Part shown: positions 43,442-51,733 of the stretch, piece by piece
Layout of the letters: the number at the start of each line of letters is the position of its first letter
Numbering within the stretch: the stretch's first letter is position 1
Assembly: GCF_947241125.1 (NCBI RefSeq)
Contig: NZ_OX365700.1
Location: forward strand, 620,001 to 684,000
DNA from: Nitrospira tepida
Lineage (GTDB): Bacteria; Nitrospirota; Nitrospiria; Nitrospirales; Nitrospiraceae
DNA length: 64,000 nucleotides
Reading direction: 5' to 3'
Translations under genes and position numbers: made by a program
Notes under the pieces: model-generated
The model's input: the letters and a program-made list of their open reading frames with translations, nothing else
Told to the model about the DNA's origin: nothing
The model's database searches: none

Positions 43442-44395
43442 GTGAAAAGAAATAATGTGATTCCAAATGCTTTCCGCCTCTTTATCGCTTGTTTCATGCT
43501 TTGGGTTGCCACGGCCAACATGGCGGTTGCCAGCGAAGCCCAATCCGCCTACGACGACCTCGGCAGGCTCACCACTGTCGTCGACGAAGCGGGCAACACT
43601 GCCATCTACAACTATGACGCCGTCGGCAACCTGCTCGGCAGCGATCGCTTTACGCCGGGTGCAAGTGGAATCGGCATCTATACCTTGCTGCCAGGGAAAG
43701 GCGCGGTCGGTGCGCAAGTCAAGATTCAGGGCTATGGCTTTGATCCGACGCCGAGCAACAACATGGTGATCTTCAACGGCACGAACGCGACGGTCGTATC
43801 CTCGACGGCCTACGCCATTATCGTGACCGTGCCGGCCAGTGCCACAACGGGGACCGTCAGCGTCACGAATACGAACGGGAGCGCGAATAGTCCGCAGGCG
43901 TTCACGGTCCTTGGGGCGCCCACCATCACGAGTGTCACGCCGAGCAGCGTCGCGCAAGGGACCCAACGCACCATCACGATCGTCGGGACGCAGCTCGCGA
44001 CCGCGACGGCGGTCAGTTTTACGCAAGCGGGCCTCTCGGCCACGATTCTCACGGGGGTCACGGCCACGTCGTTGCCGGTGAAGTTGGTGGTGGCGGCCAC
44101 CGTGCCGCCAGGGACCTACGCCTTTACGGTCACCACGCCGCAGGGCACCGCCAACAGCGGCTCCGTGACGATCAGCATCGCGGCGCCGGCACCATCCTTC
44201 GCCCTCACCCGGAGCCATGTGAGCGTGGCGATGCCGTTTCCCTCGGTGTCGGCGACCGCCGCGCCCTCCGGGCGCGCGATGACGGTCGCGCCACCGACCA
44301 GTGAATGGATGGCCTATCCCGATGTGCCGGGTACCAGTGCGCCCACCGGGCGGAGTATGACGGTCGCCCCGCCCGTCAGTGCAGCGATGCCCTAA
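43442..44395 (+). CDS. Exported RHS/IPT-TIG protein
   Basis: 317 residues from a GTG with TTGAGGAATT upstream. Signal peptide (LFIACFMLWVATANMAVA), one RHS YD repeat pair (AYDDLGRLTTVVDEAGNTA, YNYDAVGNLLGS), then two IPT/TIG Ig-like domains beginning IYTLLPGKGAVGAQVKIQGY and PTITSVTPSSVAQGTQRTIT. The tail repeats the motif (A)P(S/T)GR(A/S)MTVAPP twice. It looks like a secreted surface protein, perhaps an adaptor for the RHS proteins; that is inference. Confidence 0.75.
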   Translation: MKRNNVIPNAFRLFIACFMLWVATANMAVASEAQSAYDDLGRLTTVVDEAGNTAIYNYDAVGNLLGSDRFTPGASGIGIYTLLPGKGAVGAQVKIQGYGFDPTPSNNMVIFNGTNATVVSSTAYAIIVTVPASATTGTVSVTNTNGSANSPQAFTVLGAPTITSVTPSSVAQGTQRTITIVGTQLATATAVSFTQAGLSATILTGVTATSLPVKLVVAATVPPGTYAFTVTTPQGTANSGSVTISIAAPAPSFALTRSHVSVAMPFPSVSATAAPSGRAMTVAPPTSEWMAYPDVPGTSAPTGRSMTVAPPVSAAMP

Positions 44396-44420
44396 CGATG
44401 TGAACACAGAGGAGTTGTCT

Positions 44421-45659
44421 ATGAGCTGGTCCTGTCTTCGTAAGGTCATCCCGGTTCTTCTCGCGATCCTGACCGTGGGTCCGATGGATCCGGCGCCGGC
44501 GGCGCAGTTTAGCAGTGGCAGTACCGGCAGCCTCGGGGCCTTGGCCCCGGCCTCGAATACCACCGTGGTGCTCCCGGCCGACGGGATCTTGCACTACACG
44601 ACGGTGACGATTCCGGCCGGCGTCACCGTCACGTTTCAACGCAATGCCGCCAACACGCCGGTCACGTTGTTGGCGCAAGGCGATATCAGTATTGCCGGCA
44701 CGATCAGCGTCAAAGGCGACGACGCGGTGCCCTACTCCGGCGACAATCCCAGCCCGCCCTCGCTCGGCGGACCAGGCGGCTTTGCCGGTGGGCAGGGCGG
44801 GACTAAGTCCACCTCGAACAATAATGGGGCGGCGGGGCAGGGGCCGGGGGGTGGCGCTCCAGGCATCTTTAATCCATGGTACACAACGACGACGGATGCG
44901 ACCTACGGCGCGCCGGCGGATTTCGTGAGTCTGCTGCCGCTCTTTGGCGGATCCGGCGGGGGCGGCGGCGGGCGCACTGCCAGCTATCCCTCGACCGCGG
45001 CGGGCGCCGGCGGCGGCGGGGCCATCGTGATCGCCTCCACCACCAAAATCACCGTGCAATCGACCGGCGTGATCAACGCCAATGGCGGGGCCGGCTACCG
45101 GGTGGCCTGCGACTGGCGAGCCGGCGGGGCCGGGAGTGGCGGGGCGATTCGCCTGGTCGCGCCCTTAGTCACCAACCTCGGGACAATCCAAGCCCTGGGC
45201 GGCACCCCCGGTTGTCCGACGGGCGGCGGCCCGGGCCGGGTGCGCATTGAAGCCTTCACCTTAGGCGCCATCTATGCGACGAATCCCGCGGCCTCGATCG
45301 CCGCGACGCCGGGGCCGGTGACGGCCTCGAGCGTGCCGGCGCTCACCAGTTTGCCGACCTTGCGCATCAGCACCATCGGTGGGGTCAGCACCCCCTCTGT
45401 GCCCGGAGGGACCTATACGACGGCCGATGTGACGATGCCGCCGGGCACCACCAATCCCGTGACGGTGACGATTGAGGCGACCAACACGCCGGTCCCCAGC
45501 ACGTTCACGTTCGTGGTGCTGGCCCCGTTCACGACGGCCACGTCGGTCACGGCCAATTCTACGGGCACCTTTGCGAGCTCCACCGCCTCGGCCTCGCTCA
45601 CGCTCCCCGCCGGCCAGACGAGTGTCCTGAATGTCTACAGTCATTTTGTGATGCCGTGA
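44421..45659 (+). CDS. Exported glycine-rich protein (paralogue 1)
   Basis: 412 residues from ATG 44421 with GAGGAG upstream. Signal peptide (VIPVLLAILTVGPMDPAPA, cleavage near AQF). The N-terminal block FSSGSTGSLGALAPASNTTV and VTVTFQRNAANTPVTLLAQG looks beta-helical; a long Gly-rich middle (SLGGPGGFAGGQGG, LFGGSGGGGG) and an Ig-like C-terminal part follow. The downstream gene is a paralogue, so the pair arose by tandem duplication. Function unknown, probably extracellular structural. Confidence 0.75.
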   Translation: MSWSCLRKVIPVLLAILTVGPMDPAPAAQFSSGSTGSLGALAPASNTTVVLPADGILHYTTVTIPAGVTVTFQRNAANTPVTLLAQGDISIAGTISVKGDDAVPYSGDNPSPPSLGGPGGFAGGQGGTKSTSNNNGAAGQGPGGGAPGIFNPWYTTTTDATYGAPADFVSLLPLFGGSGGGGGGRTASYPSTAAGAGGGGAIVIASTTKITVQSTGVINANGGAGYRVACDWRAGGAGSGGAIRLVAPLVTNLGTIQALGGTPGCPTGGGPGRVRIEAFTLGAIYATNPAASIAATPGPVTASSVPALTSLPTLRISTIGGVSTPSVPGGTYTTADVTMPPGTTNPVTVTIEATNTPVPSTFTFVVLAPFTTATSVTANSTGTFASSTASASLTLPAGQTSVLNVYSHFVMP

Positions 45660-45712
45660 TGGCACAGGATGACTTGATCAGGGAGGATTCACGGAAGAGG
45701 GGAGGGGTGACG

Positions 45713-47173
45713 ATGGGGCTGAACTGGCGACACGGGGTTGGACTCCTGTTGACGATTTTCTGGACGGTCCCGGCTCTCGGCCAGACCTTCAGCAGTGGCA
45801 GTACCGGGGCGCTTGGCGCGTTCAACCCCGCGTCCAACACCACCGTGGTGCTCCCGGCGGACGGCATCTTGAACTATACGACGGTGAATATTCCCGCAGG
45901 GGTCACGGTCACCTTTCAGCCCAACAGCGCCAATACGCCGGTCACTCTGCTGGCGCAGGGGGATGTCACCATTGCGGGCACGATCAACGTGAGCGGCACG
46001 AATGCCGCGCCGGCCACCGGCAGCGGCTCGACACCGATTGCCGGCAGCCCCGGGGACCGGGCGGGTTCGCGGGTGGCCAGGGGGCATGCGTGGCGTGGGA
46101 CCCCGGGACGGGACCGCGGGGCGGGGGCCGGGCGGCGGGAACGGCGGCCAATGGTGGAGCGTGACCACCGGCGATGGGTTCTACGGCGCGGCCGCGACGT
46201 TTGTGAGCCTCATCCCGTTATTCGGCGGATCGGGCGGGGGTGGCGGGGCGGGCGATACCACGATCTGGGGCGCGGGCGGGGCCGGCGGCGGGGGCGCGAT
46301 TGTCATCGCCTCGACCACTCAAATTACGATTTCCCCTGGGGATGATCCGGGCCAACGGCGGGGCGGGCAATTACAGCTACAGTGGCAGTTGTGATCGGTA
46401 CACGGGCGGCGCGGGGGAGTGGCGGGGCCATCCGATTGGTGGCACCGCAGCTCACGCACCAAGGGCTGGTGGAAGCCCTCGGGGGCACTGCGAGCTGTAC
46501 GCCGTATCACGTCGGGATTCCGGGAAGGATCCGCGTGGAATGTACGACCTGCAGTACCCCGGGCACCATCAATCCCGCCGCGTCCGTCACGAATACACTG
46601 GGTCCTGTCTCCGCCGCCGGCACCCCGGCCCTTACCACCCTCCCCACGCTGACTATTAACACAGTCGGCGGCCTGACGGCGCCGGCAAGCCCGACCGGCG
46701 CCTATGCGACGGCCGATCTCACGCTCCCCGCTGCGACCATGAATCCGGTGACGGTCACGCTCACCGCGACCAACATTCCGGTCGGCACGATCTTTACCAT
46801 CCGGGTGCTGCCCGAAGGCGAGCCGATGGTCCCCTTCTTGAGTACGCCGAGCACCGGCACCTTTGCGAGTTCCACCGCCATGGCCAGTGTCAATTTGAAG
46901 CCTGGCAAGACCAATGTGCTCACTGCGTGTGTCGGCTATACTCAGGTCGCGGCCCTGCTGCCGTTCATTGATGGGGAACCAGTCGAGCAGCTCGTTGTCG
47001 CCGCCGGCATGGGGGAACCCTCGTCGCTCTCGGTCATCACCACATCAGGCAAAGAAGTCACCGTGGCGCAGTTGCCTCAGGAGACCCAGGTTCAGATTGC
47101 CATGGCCTTCGAGCGGCTGCGCGAGAGGCAGAGCGAGCTAAAACCCTCAGAGGTGATCTCGCTTGCTGACTGA
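45713..47173 (+). pseudogene. Exported glycine-rich protein (paralogue 2), broken by frameshifts
   Basis: Starts at ATG 45713 (GGAGGGG upstream) with signal peptide (GVGLLLTIFWTVPALG) and the same FSSGSTGALGAFNPASNTTV block as paralogue 1. The frame then changes near 46050, near 46335 and near 46415, each time in a G-rich run (CCCCGGGGACC, CCTGGGGATG, GCGGGGGAG). The C-terminal third (GSGGAIRLVAPQLTHQG to PSEVISLAD) is intact in the final frame and extends about 90 residues beyond paralogue 1. Either a real decayed gene or assembly errors at homopolymers; alignment with paralogue 1 favours single-base changes. Confidence 0.65.
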
Positions 47174-47427
47174 GGCGATAGGCCGTTCCCGATCCGAGAT
47201 TCGGTCCTGGCAATCTAACCGTTGCTCGAACGACGTTCCCAGGAACGGCTTCAGCGATCATCCGTTATTGGAGGCGTCTACTCAGGTTTCTCGCCGCACA
47301 TCTCGGTCCTCCCGGGCGCCTTCCATTTGCACCAGCCGCGCCAGGTAACCTTCCGGCTCATCAAATTCGCCTGTCACGTCCCTTGCTCCTGGTCGGCTCC
47401 CTTCCGGGCCGCACCTCCTCCTTTGCC

Positions 47428-47472
47428 GTTGTGGATTGGCTCTCCAGGCTCAGTGAGAGAGCCAACCACAAC
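47428..47472 (+). promoter_or_regulatory. Large hairpin before the 47496 gene
   Basis: Left arm 47428-47445 (GTTGTGGATTGGCTCTCC) pairs with right arm 47455-47472 (GAGAGAGCCAACCACAAC) with one bulged base and a 9-nt loop. The stem ends about 10 nt before the ribosome-binding site AAGGAGG. The rest of the 47174-47495 gap shows nothing I can name. Confidence 0.5.
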
Positions 47473-47495
47473 TCACTACGAAGGAGGAAGTAAAC

Positions 47496-47759
47496 ATGGC
47501 GAACTCGAAACGACAGAAATCTTCACGGCCAAAACCATCCCAGACATTCCGTTCCGGCTCCGTCCGAGCGGCCGTCTGGCAGAACCTTGGGGAGAACGGG
47601 CCGTTTTACTCAGCCTTGCTGACCCGGTCCTTTCGCGACGCGGCCGGCAACTGGCGCACGTCCACCACCTTCGGCGAGCGCCAGCTCGAGGATTTGCTGA
47701 TCGTGGCCGGGCAGGCACGGCAATGGATGGTAGACCATCCATTGCTGCAACCCAACTGA
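47496..47759 (+). CDS. Small conserved mobile-element protein, 87 aa
   Basis: From ATG 47496 with a strong AAGGAGGAAG upstream. A basic N-terminus (MANSKRQKSSRPKPSQTF) precedes a compact domain: VRAAVWQNLGENGPFYSALL, TRSFRDAAGNWRTSTTFGER, LEDLLIVAGQARQWM. Proteins of the form IRAAIWxNxxExGPxYxVTFxRxY...W are common on plasmids and integrative elements; function is unknown. It is the last gene before attR. The following 494 bp (47760-48253) contain no supported gene. Confidence 0.65.
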   Translation: MANSKRQKSSRPKPSQTFRSGSVRAAVWQNLGENGPFYSALLTRSFRDAAGNWRTSTTFGERQLEDLLIVAGQARQWMVDHPLLQPN

Positions 47760-48253
47760 AACCCTCGACCCGGCGGCTCCGGCTCATCCGGAGCCGCCTG
47801 AATAATGCCTTGGATGTGCAGGATGAAACCAGCGATTGACGACGTGGCGATGAATTCCTGTGTCCCTGCTTGCCTTCCGGAGACTCATACGAGACCAGCT
47901 CGGTTTACGCGCAAGAGCCACGCCATCCAGTTGGAAGCATAACCCGGAGACCAACGACGGGCGTAACGGCTGCACGCAGCAACCGCGAGAGTGACCAACA
48001 TTCACCGATGAAAGCAAGATCAGGACGCCTTGTTGGGATGACGGGCTCGACGCGATCATCGCCGACTACTTCGCTATGCTTGCAGAGGACCTCGCCACAC
48101 CCCTGTGCTATTACTGTGCTACAAGCCATCCAAAAAGGTCGGAAACAGTCGAAATCATCACACACCCCAGAATCGTCCTAAGTGATCAAATTGCCGTATA
48201 AAGCGGTCGACCAGACGCAAGATCAGGGAGTTACAAATTACTACTTAATCAGC

Positions 48254-48298
48254 CTTCGAACCCGCAGGTCGCAGGTTCAATTCCTGCCGGGCGCACCA
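48254..48298 (+). repeat. attR core: 45-bp copy of the tRNA-Arg 3' end
   Basis: Identical to 26583-26627, from the anticodon loop to CCA, but without the 5' half of a tRNA, so it is not a functional tRNA gene. It marks the right end of the integrated element. Confidence 0.93.
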
Positions 48299-48563
48299 TA
48301 CCAAGCTACGCTTGAGCCGCGGGCTCTTCAGGCGTAGCCTTCTTCATTGACGCTCGCGGAGAAACACCTCAAGAGTTCTTCATCCCTTCCCTCTTCGGTT
48401 GAACCGGCGGCTCATCGGGCGAAGCCCCTCTTCATTGACGACGCCGGAGAGACACCACCAGTGATTTTTCTCTCCCATATCGAATCGCGCTTGGCGTGTG
48501 CCGCGGGCTCTTGAGACGTAGCCTTCTTCATTGACGCCCGCGGAGAAATCCCTTCAGTGATTG
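48297..48563 (+). repeat. Hairpin-repeat array, locus 2
   Basis: At least three units of the family at 10.75 kb. Unit 1 begins right at the CCA of attR (ATACCAAGC) with stem CCGCGGGC 48317-48324 / GCTCGCGG 48352-48359 and second pairing GCTACGC 48305-48311 / GCGTAGC 48332-48338. Unit 2 has CCGGCG 48404-48409 / CGCCGG 48442-48447. Unit 3 has CCGCGGGC 48501-48508 / GCCCGCGG 48536-48543. The GGAGAAAnnCCTCCAGtGATT box follows each. Bases 48564-48873 up to the next gene show no further gene. Confidence 0.8.
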
Positions 48564-48873
48564 GCATCGGCTGAATTCATCCAAGCCGCGCCCGTAAAAT
48601 GCAGGCCTTCCCGTATGCGACCCTTTCGACATGCGGGGCCTCCGAGCCATGGAGGCCGCCGCATCTTGAAACAATTCCGCTGATGCAATGATCTCGGGCT
48701 GGTCTGAGATGTATGGCGATGCATTCACCCCCCAAAGAGGTATATGGAGGGTCCTTCGGGCTAGCTACACTTCGCTCGCGCTAACTCCAGTCTATTCCGG
48801 CAGGAGGTCCCCGCCTGTCAACGAGTGGCTACCCACAGAACATCGTAGGTTCTCGCACCGAGGGAGAATGTTT

Positions 48874-50352
48874 ATGACTGCGCTCCTTAAGAGTGCCACA
48901 ATTGTTGCATTGCTGTCCGCAGGCTTCAGCCTCATTCAATGCTCCGGTGGAGATTCGAGTAGCGGCAACCCAGGAAGTAGTGGGACCGGCGTTGCTACGA
49001 TTACGGTGCTGACTCCGTCGCAAGATGCCAGCCTGCCGTCGGGACCGGTCACAGTGTCGTTTGCTGTCTTGAACCACACAATCGGACTGCGGCAGCAACC
49101 TCATATGGTGTTCTTCGTGGATAACGATCCTGTTCCCCATGAGTTTTTTAATGGCCCTGGCATTACCGACCAAGACGGGGTGCTCTATCGAGGGGCTCAT
49201 ACCCATTCAGTTCATTGGCAAAGTCAGTCATCGTTTCAAATGTTCGGACTTCGGGCAGGGGTTCACCAGGTCAAATTGGTTCTCGTCGATGCCGCCGGCA
49301 TAGCTCTCCAGAATCCTGAAGCTACACAGACAGTTTCGTTCACCATAGTGGCATCAGCAGACCGAGAATTTCGGTTGGAACCGATGCTGACCGGTCTCAA
49401 TCTTCCCCTGGCCATGGCGACGGCACCGGACGGCCGTGTCTTCTATACGGAACTCATGACCGGGAATATTCGGGTTATCGACACGGTGGGTGGGACATGG
49501 CAACTGCGGCCGACCCCCTTCTATCACCTAGACGTCTATTCTGCGACTGATCAAGGCCTTCTCGGGATTGTGCTTGATCCGGCATTTTCGAGTAACGGAT
49601 ACGTATACGTCTATCATACAGTCAGCGATGCCTCTCGTAACCGAGTCGTCCGACTGAAGGATAATAATGGACAGGGTACGGAGGAAACCGTCATTCTCGA
49701 CAATATCCCGGTTGGCCTGATTTTCCACAACGGCGGCATTATGCGTTTCGGTCCGGATGGGAAACTCTATATCACGACCGGAGATGCCCGCCAGTCTGAC
49801 CTCGCGCAAGATTTGAGTTCGTTGGCTGGCAAAGTTCTCAGAATCAATCCGGACGGGACCGTTCCGAACGATAACCCGTTTCCCGGTTCGCCGGTTTATC
49901 TCCTCGGCTTGCGGCATAGCTTCGGCCTGACCTTTCACCCGCATACCGGGACGCTCTGGCTTACTGACAATGGAGAAGATGACAACGACGAAGTGAATCG
50001 CGGGATTAGCGGAGGCAATTACGGGTGGCCGATCGTCAGGGGAATCGCCAACGATCCTCGGTTTGTCGATCCTCTGGCGGCATTCACGCCCTCCCTCGGG
50101 ATAACCGGGATCGTGGCGGTCGGCACAAACTCACCGTATCCGGCGGAGTATCACAATAATCTCTTCTTCACCGATGCCAACACCGGTCAAATCCAGCGGA
50201 TCGTGCTTCAAGGAGCAGACCTCACTGAACGTGGAGAGCTAAGCATTGCCTTCGGTGGGGGAGTGGGTACGCTCATTGATCTCGTCGAAGGACCGGGTGG
50301 CTTCCTCTATGCGACGAGCCTGGAGGGCATTTATCAAGTGGTGCGAAATTAA
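48874..50352 (+). CDS. PQQ-dependent sugar dehydrogenase-like lipoprotein
   Basis: 492 residues from ATG 48874; AGGGAGA is 8 nt upstream (ATG 48868 is too close to it). Lipoprotein signal with lipobox near LIQC (cysteine about residue 23), an N-terminal beta domain of about 140 residues, then a six-bladed propeller of the soluble glucose/aldose sugar dehydrogenase family: LPLAMATAPDGRVFYTE, QGLLGIVLDPAFSSNGYVYV, HNGGIMRFGPDGKLYITTGD, GLRHSFGLTFHPHTGTLWLT, DNGEDDNDEVNRGISGGNYG. Likely a periplasmic oxidoreductase; substrate unknown. Confidence 0.85.
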   Translation: MTALLKSATIVALLSAGFSLIQCSGGDSSSGNPGSSGTGVATITVLTPSQDASLPSGPVTVSFAVLNHTIGLRQQPHMVFFVDNDPVPHEFFNGPGITDQDGVLYRGAHTHSVHWQSQSSFQMFGLRAGVHQVKLVLVDAAGIALQNPEATQTVSFTIVASADREFRLEPMLTGLNLPLAMATAPDGRVFYTELMTGNIRVIDTVGGTWQLRPTPFYHLDVYSATDQGLLGIVLDPAFSSNGYVYVYHTVSDASRNRVVRLKDNNGQGTEETVILDNIPVGLIFHNGGIMRFGPDGKLYITTGDARQSDLAQDLSSLAGKVLRINPDGTVPNDNPFPGSPVYLLGLRHSFGLTFHPHTGTLWLTDNGEDDNDEVNRGISGGNYGWPIVRGIANDPRFVDPLAAFTPSLGITGIVAVGTNSPYPAEYHNNLFFTDANTGQIQRIVLQGADLTERGELSIAFGGGVGTLIDLVEGPGGFLYATSLEGIYQVVRN

Positions 50353-50518
50353 GCCTAAGCTTTGGGCTGGACGTGCTGACGCCGACTGTTCGCATGGACA
50401 GGTGCCGGCCGGTCCGAGCGCCCCGCAGTCACGCATCTGATGAGAACGACGGACTCGCCCCTGTGAAGAGGAGAAGTAAAAGATGGGGAGGAAAGGGTGC
50501 GAGTAGTTGCGCTGGACA

Positions 50519-50902
50519 TTACATAGACGCCGCCGCTTCCGAAGCCTCATCCCCATAGCGCAGATCACGATTGCTGGCGAGCAATACATAGGCCTCTCCC
50601 CACTGATGTCGGCTGGCGAGATCCCAGGGTTCATCACGGTCGATCGGTTTGAACCGTAGGCCATAGCGCCCTCCGTAGACGACGTAGGCCAGCCCCGATC
50701 CCGAATCTTCCACCACTTGGGCGTAGGCGGGACAAACCGGCGCCGCACTGTCGTCGCTCCAACCCACCACCCAGTACCACGCCCCGGCCGAATCGCGATC
50801 ATAGAGCCGAACCTGAAGCACCGGTCGCGCTGGGCTCACTTCCTTGAATCGCACGAACAGCTCGGTCTCGCAGTTGTCGTTGGCCACGACTTCAATGATC
50901 AT
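50519..50902 (-). CDS. Hypothetical protein, 127 aa
   Basis: Soluble, acidic, no signal peptide: MIIEVVANDNCETELFVRFK, WYWVVGWSDDSAAPVCP, and C-terminal WGEAYVLLASNRDLRYGDEA. Many aromatic residues in a beta-like pattern. No family recognised. It is isolated between the sugar dehydrogenase and the small-protein cluster. The 354-bp gap after it (50903-51256) holds TTGACA at 50995-51000 with TATTGA at 51019-51024 (18-bp spacer), a weak promoter candidate. Confidence 0.5.
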   Translation of the reverse strand: MIIEVVANDNCETELFVRFKEVSPARPVLQVRLYDRDSAGAWYWVVGWSDDSAAPVCPAYAQVVEDSGSGLAYVVYGGRYGLRFKPIDRDEPWDLASRHQWGEAYVLLASNRDLRYGDEASEAAASM

Positions 50903-51256
50903 GGGCGCATCCCTATGCCCAACGCGGCGGGACTAGATTGTACCCCGGAGAGGCTCGCGGAAGTATGAGGGCTCGGGCCACCGGCGGAGGGGGCTTGACA
51001 ACGCCGCCACTGAACTGATATTGAGAACTGAAATCAACATATGATGCGCGGGTGCGTGTTCGGCGAACGGCCGAATGCGGACGCCGCAGAAAGCAGGGTG
51101 CCGGATAGAGCCAGGTTCCATCGTCCGCCCAGACAGCAGGATTCACTAAGAGGCCAGAGGTCACGAGCGCCAGACCGGAGCCCAAGGCATCTCGCGATGT
51201 CCTTGGGCTTTTTTGTGCTCGAACGGCCTTTGGTACCCATGAGAAGGAGGGCGTCA

Positions 51257-51475
51257 ATGAGAGACTCCGTTCATCAGCAAGGCAGAACATCACTCGCGGT
51301 CTGTGATTGCGGCAAGCTGCATTTTCGGTACGGCATGTTCACGATCCATTTTGCCCCGGACGAGTTCGCGGCCTTTGCTCGCGACGTCTGTGGCTTGGCG
51401 GCCGTGTTCAGCCGGCACCTCAACCGAAACGGGGTCAGCCGGGTCGTCGATCACGACCAGACCACCTGCCATTAG
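51257..51475 (+). CDS. Small protein, 72 aa
   Basis: From ATG 51257 with GAAGGAGG 6 nt upstream. MRDSVHQQGRTSLAVCDCGK LHFRYGMFTIHFAPDEF: a CDC pair, then a beta-hairpin and helix (AAFARDVCGLAAVFSRHL). No family recognised. The same kind of short cysteine-bearing protein follows at 51559, just before the tonB locus. Confidence 0.6.
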   Translation: MRDSVHQQGRTSLAVCDCGKLHFRYGMFTIHFAPDEFAAFARDVCGLAAVFSRHLNRNGVSRVVDHDQTTCH

Positions 51476-51558
51476 GAACATCGGCAGATCGGCGGCCCGA
51501 CATCCATGAGCATCCAACCGGTCGAGCGACTGGGGAGTGCAACCACAGAGAGGACACC

Positions 51559-51729
51559 ATGATGAAGATTCGCTCGTGCCCCTCCTGTCATCAACACAGT
51601 CTGGTATTCACCGGCGCCTTTTGGTCCTGCGCCGTCTGTAGGCTGGCCGTGACGGACCAGGCCTTGGCGTTCGATCTGGCCGGAAGGCAACGGACCCGTG
51701 AGAAGGCGGCCGGCCCTTCCTGTCCGTAA
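51559..51729 (+). CDS. Small zinc-ribbon protein, 56 aa
   Basis: From ATG 51559 with GAGAGGA upstream. CPSC and CAVC pairs 17 residues apart (RSCPSCHQHSLVFTG, WSCAVCRLAV) form a minimal zinc ribbon. No other domain. It ends 4 nt before the tonB start and may be the first gene of the iron-uptake cluster. Confidence 0.6.
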   Translation: MMKIRSCPSCHQHSLVFTGAFWSCAVCRLAVTDQALAFDLAGRQRTREKAAGPSCP

Positions 51730-51733
51730 GACG

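Larger units (their letters stand above)
26583..48298. mobile_element. Integrated inovirus-type element with RHS toxin cargo (about 21.7 kb)
   Basis: Bounded by the 45-bp direct repeats, with a tyrosine integrase ending 7 bp from the tRNA. The minus-strand half carries Xis-like HTH, RadC, coat peptides, Zot/pI, DUF2523/pVI-like, pIII-like, DNA-binding, Rep and HTH regulator genes in filamentous phage order. The plus-strand half carries RHS toxins with tips and immunity genes plus secreted proteins. Ordinary inovirus genomes are about 5-15 kb, so the RHS block of about 13 kb is extra cargo or a second module captured by the same att recombination. No secretin (pIV) gene was found. Confidence 0.85.

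Noticed and set aside
47870..48181. 103-codon plus-strand frame before attR
   Set aside because: No ribosome-binding site, no recognisable domain, low-complexity Ser/Thr/Arg composition, and an equally open antisense frame.
48254..48298. Second tRNA-Arg gene at 48.25 kb
   Set aside because: Only the 3' 45 nt are present; there is no 5' acceptor strand or D arm. It is the right attachment copy.
50995..51024. Promoter for the 51257 small gene
   Set aside because: TTGACA is perfect, but the -10 (TATTGA) is weak, the spacer is 18 bp, and the gene is over 200 nt away; mentioned only as a candidate.
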